Positions 34,444 through 41,786 of a stretch of 64,000 bases of DNA are shown here, piece by piece. Source of the DNA: Amycolatopsis umgeniensis (GTDB lineage: Bacteria > Actinomycetota > Actinomycetes > Mycobacteriales > Pseudonocardiaceae); assembly GCF_014205155.1 (NCBI RefSeq), contig NZ_JACHMX010000001.1, forward strand, positions 3,968,001-4,032,000, given 5' to 3'. A program made the position numbers and the translations under genes. A model generated the notes under the pieces. The model ran no database searches and was not told the DNA's origin. It was given only the letters and a program-made list of their open reading frames with translations. Each line of letters begins with the position of its first letter. The stretch's first letter is position 1.

Positions 34444-36102
34444 CTAGTTCTCCGGCTTGAGCTGGCCCTCAGTCAGTCCCGCCAAGCCTAGCCTCACCAG
34501 CTCCAGGCCCGATTCCGCCGCCTCGCGCAGGGCGTCCTCGAAGGCGGCGAGCCGGGTGAACGCCGCCCCGTGGGCCCGTTGCGTTTCGATCGGCAGACGC
34601 GGGATCCGCGTGCGCTTGAGGTCGATCCTGGTCGAGGAGGTCGGCGCGAGCTGCCCGGCGGCGCGCAGGCAGCCGGCGAGGAAGGCGGCGTCCAGCCGTT
34701 CGGGATCGGTGCGGTACTTCGACATCATCGGCTCCGCCACGACCGGAGCTCCACTGTGGACATACGCGGGCACGGCGGGCGAGGCGACGACATCGCCTTC
34801 CTCCACCGATTCCGGCACCGTGAGCACACCGGATTTCAGCAGCTCGCCGATCGTGGTGAACTTCGGCCTCTCGTCGGACACCGCCAACGACGGCGGTTCC
34901 GGCCGGATGCCCTCGAAATGCTTCAGGATTTCGAGGAAGGCCTCGCCCGCGTGTTCGTCGCGCGCCTGATGCAGGGCGGGGGAAAGGTCGATCTCCTCGT
35001 CGAGCAGGTCGATGATCCGCACCGCGCCGGGCACCTCGGCGCCACGCAGATGCTCGCGCCACTGTTCCTCCACAGTGGACGGATCGGCCAGCAGGAGCAG
35101 CCGGGAAGGCGGGCGCTCGCCGGGTTCCGGCCGCCGAAGCAGCCAGAGGTCCGAGCCGCCGACAGTCACCACCGCCCGCAAAGCCCCGGCCCGCAACAGG
35201 TTCCCGCGGATCCGGCGTCCGGTCCGGCGTCCGGCTGCCGCGGGCGGCATGCGGATCGCGACCAGCCCCCCGGGCTTCACATGCGCGAGACAGTGCTGGA
35301 CCCACGCCAGTTCCGGTTCGCCGCGCGGCGGCTGGCCGTACTCCCAGCGCGGGTCTCCGACGAGCTCGTCGTAACCCCATTCGCGTTCGTTGAACGGCGG
35401 GTCGCAGACGACTGCGTCCGCGAGAAGTCCTTCGTAGGAGTCCATCGAGAGGGCGTCCGCGCCGTACATCTCCATGTCCGCGCCGGCGAGCAGCAGCCGG
35501 TGCGCCGCGATGCACGAGATCGCCGGATCGGCGACCTGCCCGAGCAGCCGGGTGCCGCCGGAGGCGAGCAGCAGCGTCCCGAGCCCGCAAGCGGGGTCGA
35601 GGACGACGCCGGGTTCGGGGCCGATGAGGCGGGACATCAACGCGGCCACCGGTTCCGCGGTGACCGACAGCTGACGGGAGTGCGCCTCCACGTAGCGTTC
35701 ACAGAGGAACTCGAAGGCTTCGCGCGCACCCTGTTCCTCGGCGAAGCGGTCCAGCAGTTCGAGCAGCTCGGCATCGTCGTAGCGGGCCGAGAAGTCCCAG
35801 TCCCGGGAGCCCCGCCGCGAGAGGAACGTGCCCACCCGGCCGACCCGCAGGCTCAGCGACAGGTCGTCGCCGAGGTTCCGCAGCCGCTGCCAGACCCGGT
35901 CACCGAGCGATATTTCGAACGGTTTCCCGCGCTCACGCAGCCAGTTCTCGACGTCGAGCAGGGAAAAGAGGGGGCTGGACGCCGTCCCGCCGACGGGCGG
36001 CGGAAAATCGCCGTAACGTCGACGCCAGTTGCTCACCGCGGCGCGGCCGACGCCGGCGATACGCGCGATGTCCGCCGCGCTGACGGTGGCTTGCTCCTCC
36101 AT
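34444..36102 (-). CDS. HTH-containing N6-adenine DNA methylase (HsdM-like, orphan)
   Basis: A 552-residue protein. Residues 1-60 are an AlpA/MerR-like helix-turn-helix (SAADIARIAGVGRAAVSNWRRRYG, then a wing reading LLDVENWLRERG). The methylase has motif I DPACGLGTLL near residue 168 and catalytic motif IV DPPF near 238 (N/DPPY/F class). The C-terminal region (about 420-550) resembles a type I specificity-like or helical partner domain. No restriction subunit or separate HsdS lies nearby, so it is either a solitary methylase or part of a conflict/regulatory module with the coupled kinase. Start ATG 36102 is close to a divergent PP2C gene (77 bp). Confidence 0.85.
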   Translation of the reverse strand: MEEQATVSAADIARIAGVGRAAVSNWRRRYGDFPPPVGGTASSPLFSLLDVENWLRERGKPFEISLGDRVWQRLRNLGDDLSLSLRVGRVGTFLSRRGSRDWDFSARYDDAELLELLDRFAEEQGAREAFEFLCERYVEAHSRQLSVTAEPVAALMSRLIGPEPGVVLDPACGLGTLLLASGGTRLLGQVADPAISCIAAHRLLLAGADMEMYGADALSMDSYEGLLADAVVCDPPFNEREWGYDELVGDPRWEYGQPPRGEPELAWVQHCLAHVKPGGLVAIRMPPAAAGRRTGRRIRGNLLRAGALRAVVTVGGSDLWLLRRPEPGERPPSRLLLLADPSTVEEQWREHLRGAEVPGAVRIIDLLDEEIDLSPALHQARDEHAGEAFLEILKHFEGIRPEPPSLAVSDERPKFTTIGELLKSGVLTVPESVEEGDVVASPAVPAYVHSGAPVVAEPMMSKYRTDPERLDAAFLAGCLRAAGQLAPTSSTRIDLKRTRIPRLPIETQRAHGAAFTRLAAFEDALREAAESGLELVRLGLAGLTEGQLKPEN

Positions 36103-36179
36103 CGCCGCATCGTAACCGACAGCTGACCTTTCCAGCCCTATGTTTGTGAACTCAGTACACAGCTGCTTTACTGGGTTCC

Positions 36180-36926
36180 ATGACGTACTCCCTTCGGTAC
36201 GCCGCCGGCTCGGACGTCGGGCGACGCCGTCAGGTCAACCAGGACTCGGTCTACGCCAGCGCGAGAATGCTGGCGGTCGCCGACGGCATCGGCGGCCAGC
36301 CGCACGGCGAGGTGGCGAGCGCCGAGGCTGTCGGCGTCCTCTCCCGGCTCGACGCGGACCTCCGCGGCTTCGACCTCGCGGACGTCGACCTGATCGAGAT
36401 CCTCACCGGCGGCGTCCGCGCGATCGACGACCGGCTGATCGCGACGGCCGAACGCGAACCGGAGACCCGCGGCATGGGCACCACCCTGACGGCGCTGCTG
36501 TTCGACGGCTCGCATTTCGCCGCCGCGCACATCGGCGACTCCCGCGGATATCTCCTGCGCGACGGCACGCTTCAGCGCTTCACGCGCGACCACACGCTCG
36601 CGCAAGCCCTCGCGGACGACGGCCGCATCGACGCGTCGGAAGTCGAGGGGCACCCTCGCGGCTCCCTGCTCATGAAGGCGCTCCTGAGCACCGGTAGCGG
36701 CGAAGCGGACATCTGGACCTTCGAGGCGGCCCCCGGAGACCGTCTCCTCCTGTGCTCGGATGGGTTAACGGCAACGGTTGTCGAAACCGTTATCAAAGAC
36801 GTCCTTGGCGCCTTCCAAGATCCCGGCGAGACCGTCCCGAGGCTGATCCACCTGGCCAACGAAGGCGGCGGACCGGACAACATCACCTGCGTCGTGGCCG
36901 ACGTTCTCGCGCCCGCGCACGCCTGA
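36180..36926 (+). CDS. PP2C-family Ser/Thr phosphatase
   Basis: A 248-residue metal-dependent phosphatase. The metal-binding acidic residues are in VNQDSVY, VADGIGG, LCSDGLT and GGPDNIT, and AAHIGDSRGYLLR is the usual core strand. It reverses Ser/Thr phosphorylation and so is the natural counterpart of the kinase encoded 1.7 kb away on the other strand. TTGTGA and TTTACT with 17-bp spacing precede the ATG so closely that the message may be nearly leaderless. Codon 196 is TTA, inside a short stretch of AT-richer codons (36757-36805). Confidence 0.92.
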   Translation: MTYSLRYAAGSDVGRRRQVNQDSVYASARMLAVADGIGGQPHGEVASAEAVGVLSRLDADLRGFDLADVDLIEILTGGVRAIDDRLIATAEREPETRGMGTTLTALLFDGSHFAAAHIGDSRGYLLRDGTLQRFTRDHTLAQALADDGRIDASEVEGHPRGSLLMKALLSTGSGEADIWTFEAAPGDRLLLCSDGLTATVVETVIKDVLGAFQDPGETVPRLIHLANEGGGPDNITCVVADVLAPAHA

Positions 36927-36998
36927 GGCGTTCCAGCCCGAAGGCCAGGTCAGACCCGCCTTCGAAGGGGCGAAAGGGCATCCGGTAAAGTTCCCCAC

Positions 36999-37086
36999 GG
37001 AGGATTGGCCGAGCGGCCTAAGGCGCACGCTTGGAAAGCGTGTTGGGTTCACGCCCTCGCAGGTTCGAATCCTGTATCCTCCGCCA
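36999..37086 (+). tRNA. tRNA-Ser (GGA anticodon)
   Basis: An 88-nt type II tRNA. The acceptor GGAGGAT pairs with ATCCTCC, then the discriminator G and an encoded CCA. The anticodon loop CTTGGAAAG gives GGA, reading UCC/UCU serine codons. A long variable arm and the T-loop GGTTCGAATCC are present. Confidence 0.96.
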
Positions 37087-37090
37087 TCAG

Positions 37091-37124
37091 CAAGGCCCCG
37101 GACGTTCAGACGTCCGGGGCCTTG
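37091..37124 (+). terminator. intrinsic terminator of tRNA-Ser(GGA)
   Basis: A 14-bp perfect stem (CAAGGCCCCGGACG and its complement) with a 6-nt loop begins five bases after the tRNA and is followed by TTGATT. It separates the tRNA from the downstream FtsK-type operon. Confidence 0.85.
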
Positions 37125-37148
37125 TTGATTACTCAGCAGGACCTTCAC

Positions 37149-37177
37149 TTAACAGAGTCAGATGATCACGCTAAGTT
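37149..37177 (+). promoter_or_regulatory. candidate promoter of the FtsK-type operon
   Basis: TTAACA at 37149-37154 and TAAGTT at 37172-37177 are separated by 17 bp in a clearly AT-rich patch between the tRNA terminator and the first gene of the operon. The fit to the principal-sigma consensus is moderate. Confidence 0.45.
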
Positions 37178-37223
37178 TAAACGTGGTCGTTCCAGCCCCC
37201 GACGTCCCAAGGAGTCCGCCAAA

Positions 37224-37484
37224 ATGGCCGGAGTCGAAGAGATCCGCGCTGGTATCGCGCTCGCGAACGAGAAGGCATCCGCGAGTATCGCCGCACTTCA
37301 GCAGGCAGCGCAGTCTCTCGAAGAAGCCCAGCTTTCGCTTTCACAGGCCACCCAGGGCAGCACCCAGCACGAGGTGAGCCAGGCACAAGGGCTTCTCGCC
37401 GAGGCTTTGCAGGGCATCACCGGAATGCAGAGCACCATCCAGGCGGGCATCTCGTCGGCCGAGTCCTACTCGACCCGCCTCTAG
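37224..37484 (+). CDS. small helical protein A of the FtsK-type operon
   Basis: An 86-residue protein, almost wholly predicted alpha-helix: a long first helix (EEIRAGIALANEKASASIAA), a turn around QGSTQHE and a second helix rich in Gln/Ala. The pattern of a helical hairpin of 80-100 residues recalls WXG100/ESAT-6-like proteins, but no WxG is present. It ends in YSTRL, matched by YQSRL in the next gene. AAGGAG lies 9 bases before ATG 37224. It is the first gene of a four-gene operon with an FtsK/SpoIIIE-like ATPase. Function unknown. Confidence 0.78.
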   Translation: MAGVEEIRAGIALANEKASASIAALQQAAQSLEEAQLSLSQATQGSTQHEVSQAQGLLAEALQGITGMQSTIQAGISSAESYSTRL

Positions 37485-37487
37485 AGC

Positions 37488-37733
37488 ATGTACCTCGAAG
37501 AACTGCACCAGCTGCTGACGGCCGTCCAAACCGGTCTCGCCGACGGACGCGCCCATGCCGAGCGGGCCAGAAGCCTGCTCGAGGAGTCCCGGCGTGCCCT
37601 GGTCGAACCACAGGCCCAAGCCGTGCCATGGGTGCCGCCGCAGCTGGCGCAGGCCGACGAGGGATTGGAAAATCTCCTGACGCGCCTTTCCGCCGCTGAC
37701 GACCTGGTCAGCGGTTACCAATCACGCCTCTGA
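37488..37733 (+). CDS. small helical protein B of the FtsK-type operon
   Basis: An 81-residue protein starting three bases after the stop of protein A, so the two are surely co-translated. It has two helices joined by a Pro/Trp turn (AVPWVPPQ at about 45-52), again a hairpin shape like ESAT-6-type proteins, where the turn carries a tryptophan. It ends in YQSRL. It is not similar enough to protein A for a clear alignment, apart from the C-terminal motif. Likely a partner or substrate of the downstream ATPase (inference). Confidence 0.76.
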   Translation: MYLEELHQLLTAVQTGLADGRAHAERARSLLEESRRALVEPQAQAVPWVPPQLAQADEGLENLLTRLSAADDLVSGYQSRL

Positions 37734-37748
37734 GATCGGCGAGCCGGT

Positions 37749-40490
37749 ATGGGCAGCAAAGCGAGTGAACAGCGCAATCGCGTCGTTACGGCGCTGGAGC
37801 GGGTCCGCCACCAGATCGGGCTCGTCCTCGGCGCCGCCGCCGGTGCCCGCCAGTCGGCCGAGGCGGAACTGGCCAAACTGGAACTGGAACAGCGCATAGT
37901 CCGGGTGGGGATGAACAACTCCACTTCGGACCAGTACGCCGAATGGTCGCGGCATCCCGCCGCGAACGAGGTGTTCGGGCAGCTCGGCAGCGTGCGCGGC
38001 CAGTTCTACGCGGACTGGGAAGCCGGGCCGAACGCGCTGCGCGACCTGGTCGCGAACAACGCGCCCGGTCCCGCCGGTCAGCAGCCGGGGAACTGGCTGG
38101 GCCGCGTCGGCGGGAATCCCGGCATCACCGCGCCGGGGCTGTGGCGCATCGGCTCGGCGACCGTGCCGGGCAAGGACGTCCCGCGCACGTTCGACGTCGC
38201 GATCCCCCTGCTCGACGAGTCGCATCTGTCCATCAACTCGGCACCGAAGACCCGGGCCGCGGTGGACGGCATCGTGCAGAACCTGCTGATGCGGATCCTG
38301 AGCACGTTCGAACCCGGCGCGGTGCGCATCCACCTGTGGGACGTCGGGCAGCTGACGGCGATCCTGCCCGACCTGTACCCGCTGAGCCGCACGAGCGCGC
38401 TCACCCTGTACGACCCAGGGCGGCTCGAGGACCTCCTCGACGAACTGGCCGGGCACATCCGCCGCATCCACGCGACCGGGATGCAGGCGGGGCACACGTC
38501 GCTGCGGGAAATCCGGCGGGCGAGCGGACAGCGCGTCGAACCGTTCCGCGTCGCGGTGCTCTACGGCAACGGGGAGACCCTCGAACCGGAACGGGCCCGC
38601 GAGCTCAAACGCGTCGCCACCGGGGCACTCGCGGCCGGGATCTGCCTGATCCTGATCGACGTGCCGACCATGCTGTCGACGTCGGTCGAATCGCTGAGCC
38701 TGCACGACGACAGGCACGCCGTCAGCAGCATGACCGGCCCCGACCTGATCGTCGACCTCGACCAGCCGATGCCGTCCGGGCAGGTCATCCGGGCCGCCGG
38801 TCGGATCGCCGAAGCGCTGATCGCCAAACAGGGCGGGCCCCGCGCGTTCGCCGACCTCCTGCCCACCGAACTGGGCAAGGAGAGTTCGGCGCGGGAACTG
38901 CGGGCGCCGGTCGGCTTCTTCGAGGGCGAGGCGGTGGAGGTCGTCATCGGCGACGCCAGCCCGCACGTGCTCATCGGCGGGCCGAGCGGTTCGGGGAAGA
39001 CGAACTTCCTGTACTCGCTGCTCGGCAGCTTCGCGGCCCGCTACTCGCCGGACGAGCTGGCGCTGTACCTGCTGGACTTCAAGGAAGGCGTGTCGTTCGC
39101 CGGGCTCGCGCCGGGGCGGCGGGACGCCAGCTGGCTGCCGCACGCCAAGCTCATCGGGGTCAACGTCAACACCGACCGCGAGTTCGGCTTGGCGCTGCTG
39201 CGCTACCTCGCCGACGAGCTGCGCCGCCGGTCCGCCGCCGCGAAACTGCACGAGGTCACCAACCTCGCGGACCTGCGCGAGCAGGATCCCGGCGGGCACT
39301 GGCCGCGGATCGTCGCGGTGATCGACGAGTTCCAGTACCTGTTCGCCGGCCGCGACGGAGTGACCTCGACGGCGACCCAGCTGCTGGAGGACATCGCGCG
39401 GCGAGGCCGGTCGCAGGGCATCCACCTGGTGCTGGCGAGCCAGGACGTCGCCGGGATCGAGGCGTTCTGGGGCAAGCCCGCGGTGTTCGAGCAGTGCACG
39501 CTGCGGATCGCGATGCCGAAGGCGCGGCGCGTGCTGTCCGAGACCAACAACGCGGCGGTCTCGGCGCCGAAGTGGCATGCGGTGATCAACCACGATTCCG
39601 GTGTGGCGCACGGGAACCAGCTCGCCCACGTCCCGGACGCGAGCAGCAAGGACGTCTTCGTCAAGCTTCAGCACCGGTTGTGGGAGCGATACTCGGAGTC
39701 GTTCAAACGGCCCCGGCTGTTCGACGGCGCGCATTCCCCGGTGCTGGAACAGTTCCCGGCGTTCAACGATCTCAAGCCGACGAAGAAACCGCGAGCGCTG
39801 CTCGGCCAGTCCATCGACGTCGACGAGGCCGCCTGCGGGGTCGACCTGCCGAAGGCGCCGGGGCGGAACGTCGCCGTACTCGGCGCGGCCACGGCGGAGG
39901 CACTGTCCATCATGGACTCGGCCGCACGTTCGCTGGCCCGTCAGCATCCGCACGGTTCGGTGGAGTTCGTGCTGTCGTGCCCCATCGAGGCGTCACTCCC
40001 GGCGGTGACCGAGCTGGCCGAGCGACTGCGTGCGGAGGGCCACCGCGCGACACTGGTCGACGATCTGCCCTCCCGGGTAATCGATATCGCGGAGAATTTG
40101 TCCACTTTGGACAGAGCGCAAGTGTTGCTGCTGTACGGCGTCGACGCCTCGATCCCCGCGCTGGAGGCCAAGGCGCCGGGCCAGCTCAAGAGCGGCCTGG
40201 ACCAGCTGCGGGTGCTGCTGAAGCAGGGGCCGGGGCATGGCGTCCACACCATCGGCTGGTGGCGCAGTATCGCGCGGCTGAAGGACACGCTCGGCTTCGC
40301 GGGCACCGACGACATCGGCTCCTGGGCGGCGCTGGACGTCCAGGGCAACGAACTGTCGCCGTTCGCCGCCGGGCAGGTCGTGCACTGGTCACCGCGACCG
40401 GGCCGCGCGCTGTTCTTCGACCGCACCACCCACGGCGCCCCTGAGGTGATCATCCCGTTCCAGCGTCCGGAAGGGCTTCTCGATGGATGA
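37749..40490 (+). CDS. FtsK/SpoIIIE-like ATPase with three ATPase-like segments
   Basis: A 913-residue protein. Residues 1-60 are a coiled-coil-like helix. The central ATPase carries Walker A GGPSGSGKTN (about 410-418), the FtsK-type LLDFKEGVSF, Walker B VAVIDEFQYLF (about 523) and LVLASQDVAG (about 557). An N-terminal segment (about 150-370) and a C-terminal one (about 690-900, GRNVAVLGAATAEA) look like degenerate ATPase folds without Walker lysines, a three-unit layout like EccC/EssC of type VII secretion. There is no membrane helix, gamma domain or KOPS-binding wing, which argues against chromosome translocation. It overlaps the next gene by 8 bp. Confidence 0.83.
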   Translation: MGSKASEQRNRVVTALERVRHQIGLVLGAAAGARQSAEAELAKLELEQRIVRVGMNNSTSDQYAEWSRHPAANEVFGQLGSVRGQFYADWEAGPNALRDLVANNAPGPAGQQPGNWLGRVGGNPGITAPGLWRIGSATVPGKDVPRTFDVAIPLLDESHLSINSAPKTRAAVDGIVQNLLMRILSTFEPGAVRIHLWDVGQLTAILPDLYPLSRTSALTLYDPGRLEDLLDELAGHIRRIHATGMQAGHTSLREIRRASGQRVEPFRVAVLYGNGETLEPERARELKRVATGALAAGICLILIDVPTMLSTSVESLSLHDDRHAVSSMTGPDLIVDLDQPMPSGQVIRAAGRIAEALIAKQGGPRAFADLLPTELGKESSARELRAPVGFFEGEAVEVVIGDASPHVLIGGPSGSGKTNFLYSLLGSFAARYSPDELALYLLDFKEGVSFAGLAPGRRDASWLPHAKLIGVNVNTDREFGLALLRYLADELRRRSAAAKLHEVTNLADLREQDPGGHWPRIVAVIDEFQYLFAGRDGVTSTATQLLEDIARRGRSQGIHLVLASQDVAGIEAFWGKPAVFEQCTLRIAMPKARRVLSETNNAAVSAPKWHAVINHDSGVAHGNQLAHVPDASSKDVFVKLQHRLWERYSESFKRPRLFDGAHSPVLEQFPAFNDLKPTKKPRALLGQSIDVDEAACGVDLPKAPGRNVAVLGAATAEALSIMDSAARSLARQHPHGSVEFVLSCPIEASLPAVTELAERLRAEGHRATLVDDLPSRVIDIAENLSTLDRAQVLLLYGVDASIPALEAKAPGQLKSGLDQLRVLLKQGPGHGVHTIGWWRSIARLKDTLGFAGTDDIGSWAALDVQGNELSPFAAGQVVHWSPRPGRALFFDRTTHGAPEVIIPFQRPEGLLDG

Positions 40491-40854
40491 CGGCATCACC
40501 GCGGCCATGCGGTACAAGGAGATCGTCGGCCTCGCGCGCGCCTCGGCGGAGAACCTCCGCGGCTGGGAGGTCGCCCGCGCGGACGAACTGGAGGCCCGCC
40601 TCGCGGAGGCGCACCAGTCCGTCGCGGACGCCGCCGAACGCGAGCAGCGCGCCGTCGACAGGGCTTCCCGGTGGTGGAAGATGGCCCAGCACAACGTCGA
40701 GGGCCTCACCTGGCTGCCGGACGACGAAGACCCGCAGCCGGTGCCGACAGCGCGGCCCGGGTACCTGGAGAAGTACCTGGAAGAGGTCAAGCCGAGCTAT
40801 CAGGAACTCGTACAGGCAGTTCTTTCCCTGGGGTGGCGGGCCAAACGCTCTTAG
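40483..40854 (+). CDS. small helical protein C of the FtsK-type operon
   Basis: A 123-residue protein whose ATG lies inside the last codons of the ATPase gene. Residues 10-70 form a charged helix (YKEIVGLARASAENLRGWEVARA...) with a WW pair near residue 65; a Pro-rich segment follows and then a final helix. It lacks the YxxRL ending. It may be an adaptor of the ATPase. I recognise no family. Confidence 0.75.
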   Translation: MDDGITAAMRYKEIVGLARASAENLRGWEVARADELEARLAEAHQSVADAAEREQRAVDRASRWWKMAQHNVEGLTWLPDDEDPQPVPTARPGYLEKYLEEVKPSYQELVQAVLSLGWRAKRS

Positions 40855-40905
40855 TTCGCTTTGAGCGGAGGGCTTCCGGGGCCGGACGCGGGCAGGATCA
40901 GTGGT

Positions 40906-41724
40906 ATGACCACCAGATCGTTCCGCTTCGGCGTCATCGCCGCGGTGAACCCGGAGCTCGGACCGTTCACCGAACTGGCGCGCCGGACGGAATCCCTCGG
41001 TTACCACACTTTGCTGGTCCCGGACCCGGTCGGCGGGCTGGACCCGCTCACCGTGCTGCCCGCGGGATTCGCGGTGACCTCGGAGCTGCGCCTCGGCACG
41101 TTCGTGCTGGCCAACGCCTTCCGTGACCGGTATCAGCTGGACTGGCAGGCGCGCAGCCTGCACACGATGTCCGGTGGGCGGTTCGAGCTCGGCCTCGGCA
41201 CCGGACGCCCGGGCGCGGAGATCATCGCCGCCGGACTGAAACGTCCGTTCGGCACCGGCTCCCAGCGGCTGGCGGACCTCGCCGCGACGGTCGACCAGAT
41301 GACGAGCGCGCGGGACAGGCCGCCGCTGCTGATCAGCGGTGCGGGCCCGAAGGTGCTGGATCTCGCGGCCCGGAAGGCCGACATCATCACGCTGGCCCTG
41401 CCTCCGCTGAGCGACGCCAACGTGGCGCAGTCCTTGGTGGATCTCGTCCGCGGTTCGGCGGGAGACCGCTTCGGCGACATCGAACTGGGGCTGAATCTGC
41501 TGGCGATCGGGGCCGAGCCGACGCCGTGGATGCGGCAGGCACTCGGTGTCGACGCGCCCGATCTGGCCGCCGCCGGCGCTGTCACCGTGCTGCCCGGCGA
41601 CCCCGCCGAAGCGGCCGACGTCCTGCGCGCGCGACGGGAGACGCTGGGCGTCTCGTACGTGAAGATCAACGCCGCGGCCCTCGACGCTTTCGCGCCGGTG
41701 GTGGCCGAGCTTCGCGGCACCTGA
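40906..41724 (+). CDS. luciferase-like (LLM) flavin/F420-dependent oxidoreductase
   Basis: A 272-residue TIM-barrel enzyme of the bacterial luciferase superfamily. FRFGVIAAVNPELGPF, a HTLLVPDPVGGLDPLTVLP segment and FELGLGTGRPGAEI are typical; PLLISGAGPKVLDLAARKADI matches the flavin/F420 phosphate-binding region. Many actinobacterial members of this short class use F420, consistent with the Ddn-like and Rv3369-like proteins also encoded here. ATG 40906 is chosen over an upstream in-frame codon lacking family sequence. The substrate is unknown. Confidence 0.83.
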   Translation: MTTRSFRFGVIAAVNPELGPFTELARRTESLGYHTLLVPDPVGGLDPLTVLPAGFAVTSELRLGTFVLANAFRDRYQLDWQARSLHTMSGGRFELGLGTGRPGAEIIAAGLKRPFGTGSQRLADLAATVDQMTSARDRPPLLISGAGPKVLDLAARKADIITLALPPLSDANVAQSLVDLVRGSAGDRFGDIELGLNLLAIGAEPTPWMRQALGVDAPDLAAAGAVTVLPGDPAEAADVLRARRETLGVSYVKINAAALDAFAPVVAELRGT

Positions 41725-41781
41725 AGCGCGTGAAGGCCCCCTTCCCTCGGCTGAGCCGAGGGAAGGGGGCCTTCACGCGCT
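41725..41781. terminator. 57-nt palindrome, family 1, copy identical to 26663-26719
   Basis: It begins at the base after the stop codon of the luciferase-like gene and ends six bases before the 3' end of the convergent nuclease gene. The sequence is identical to the copy at 26663-26719. It is likely a bidirectional terminator. Confidence 0.8.
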
Positions 41782-41786
41782 TTGAG

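Noticed and set aside
36999..37086. tRNA-Ser(GGA) as the attachment site of an integrated island carrying the FtsK-type operon
   Set aside because: No integrase, no direct repeat of the tRNA 3' end and no composition shift was seen to 41 kb; the tRNA has its own terminator.
37749..40490. Chromosome-partitioning FtsK
   Set aside because: The protein lacks the four N-terminal membrane helices and the gamma winged-helix domain and is encoded with small helical proteins.
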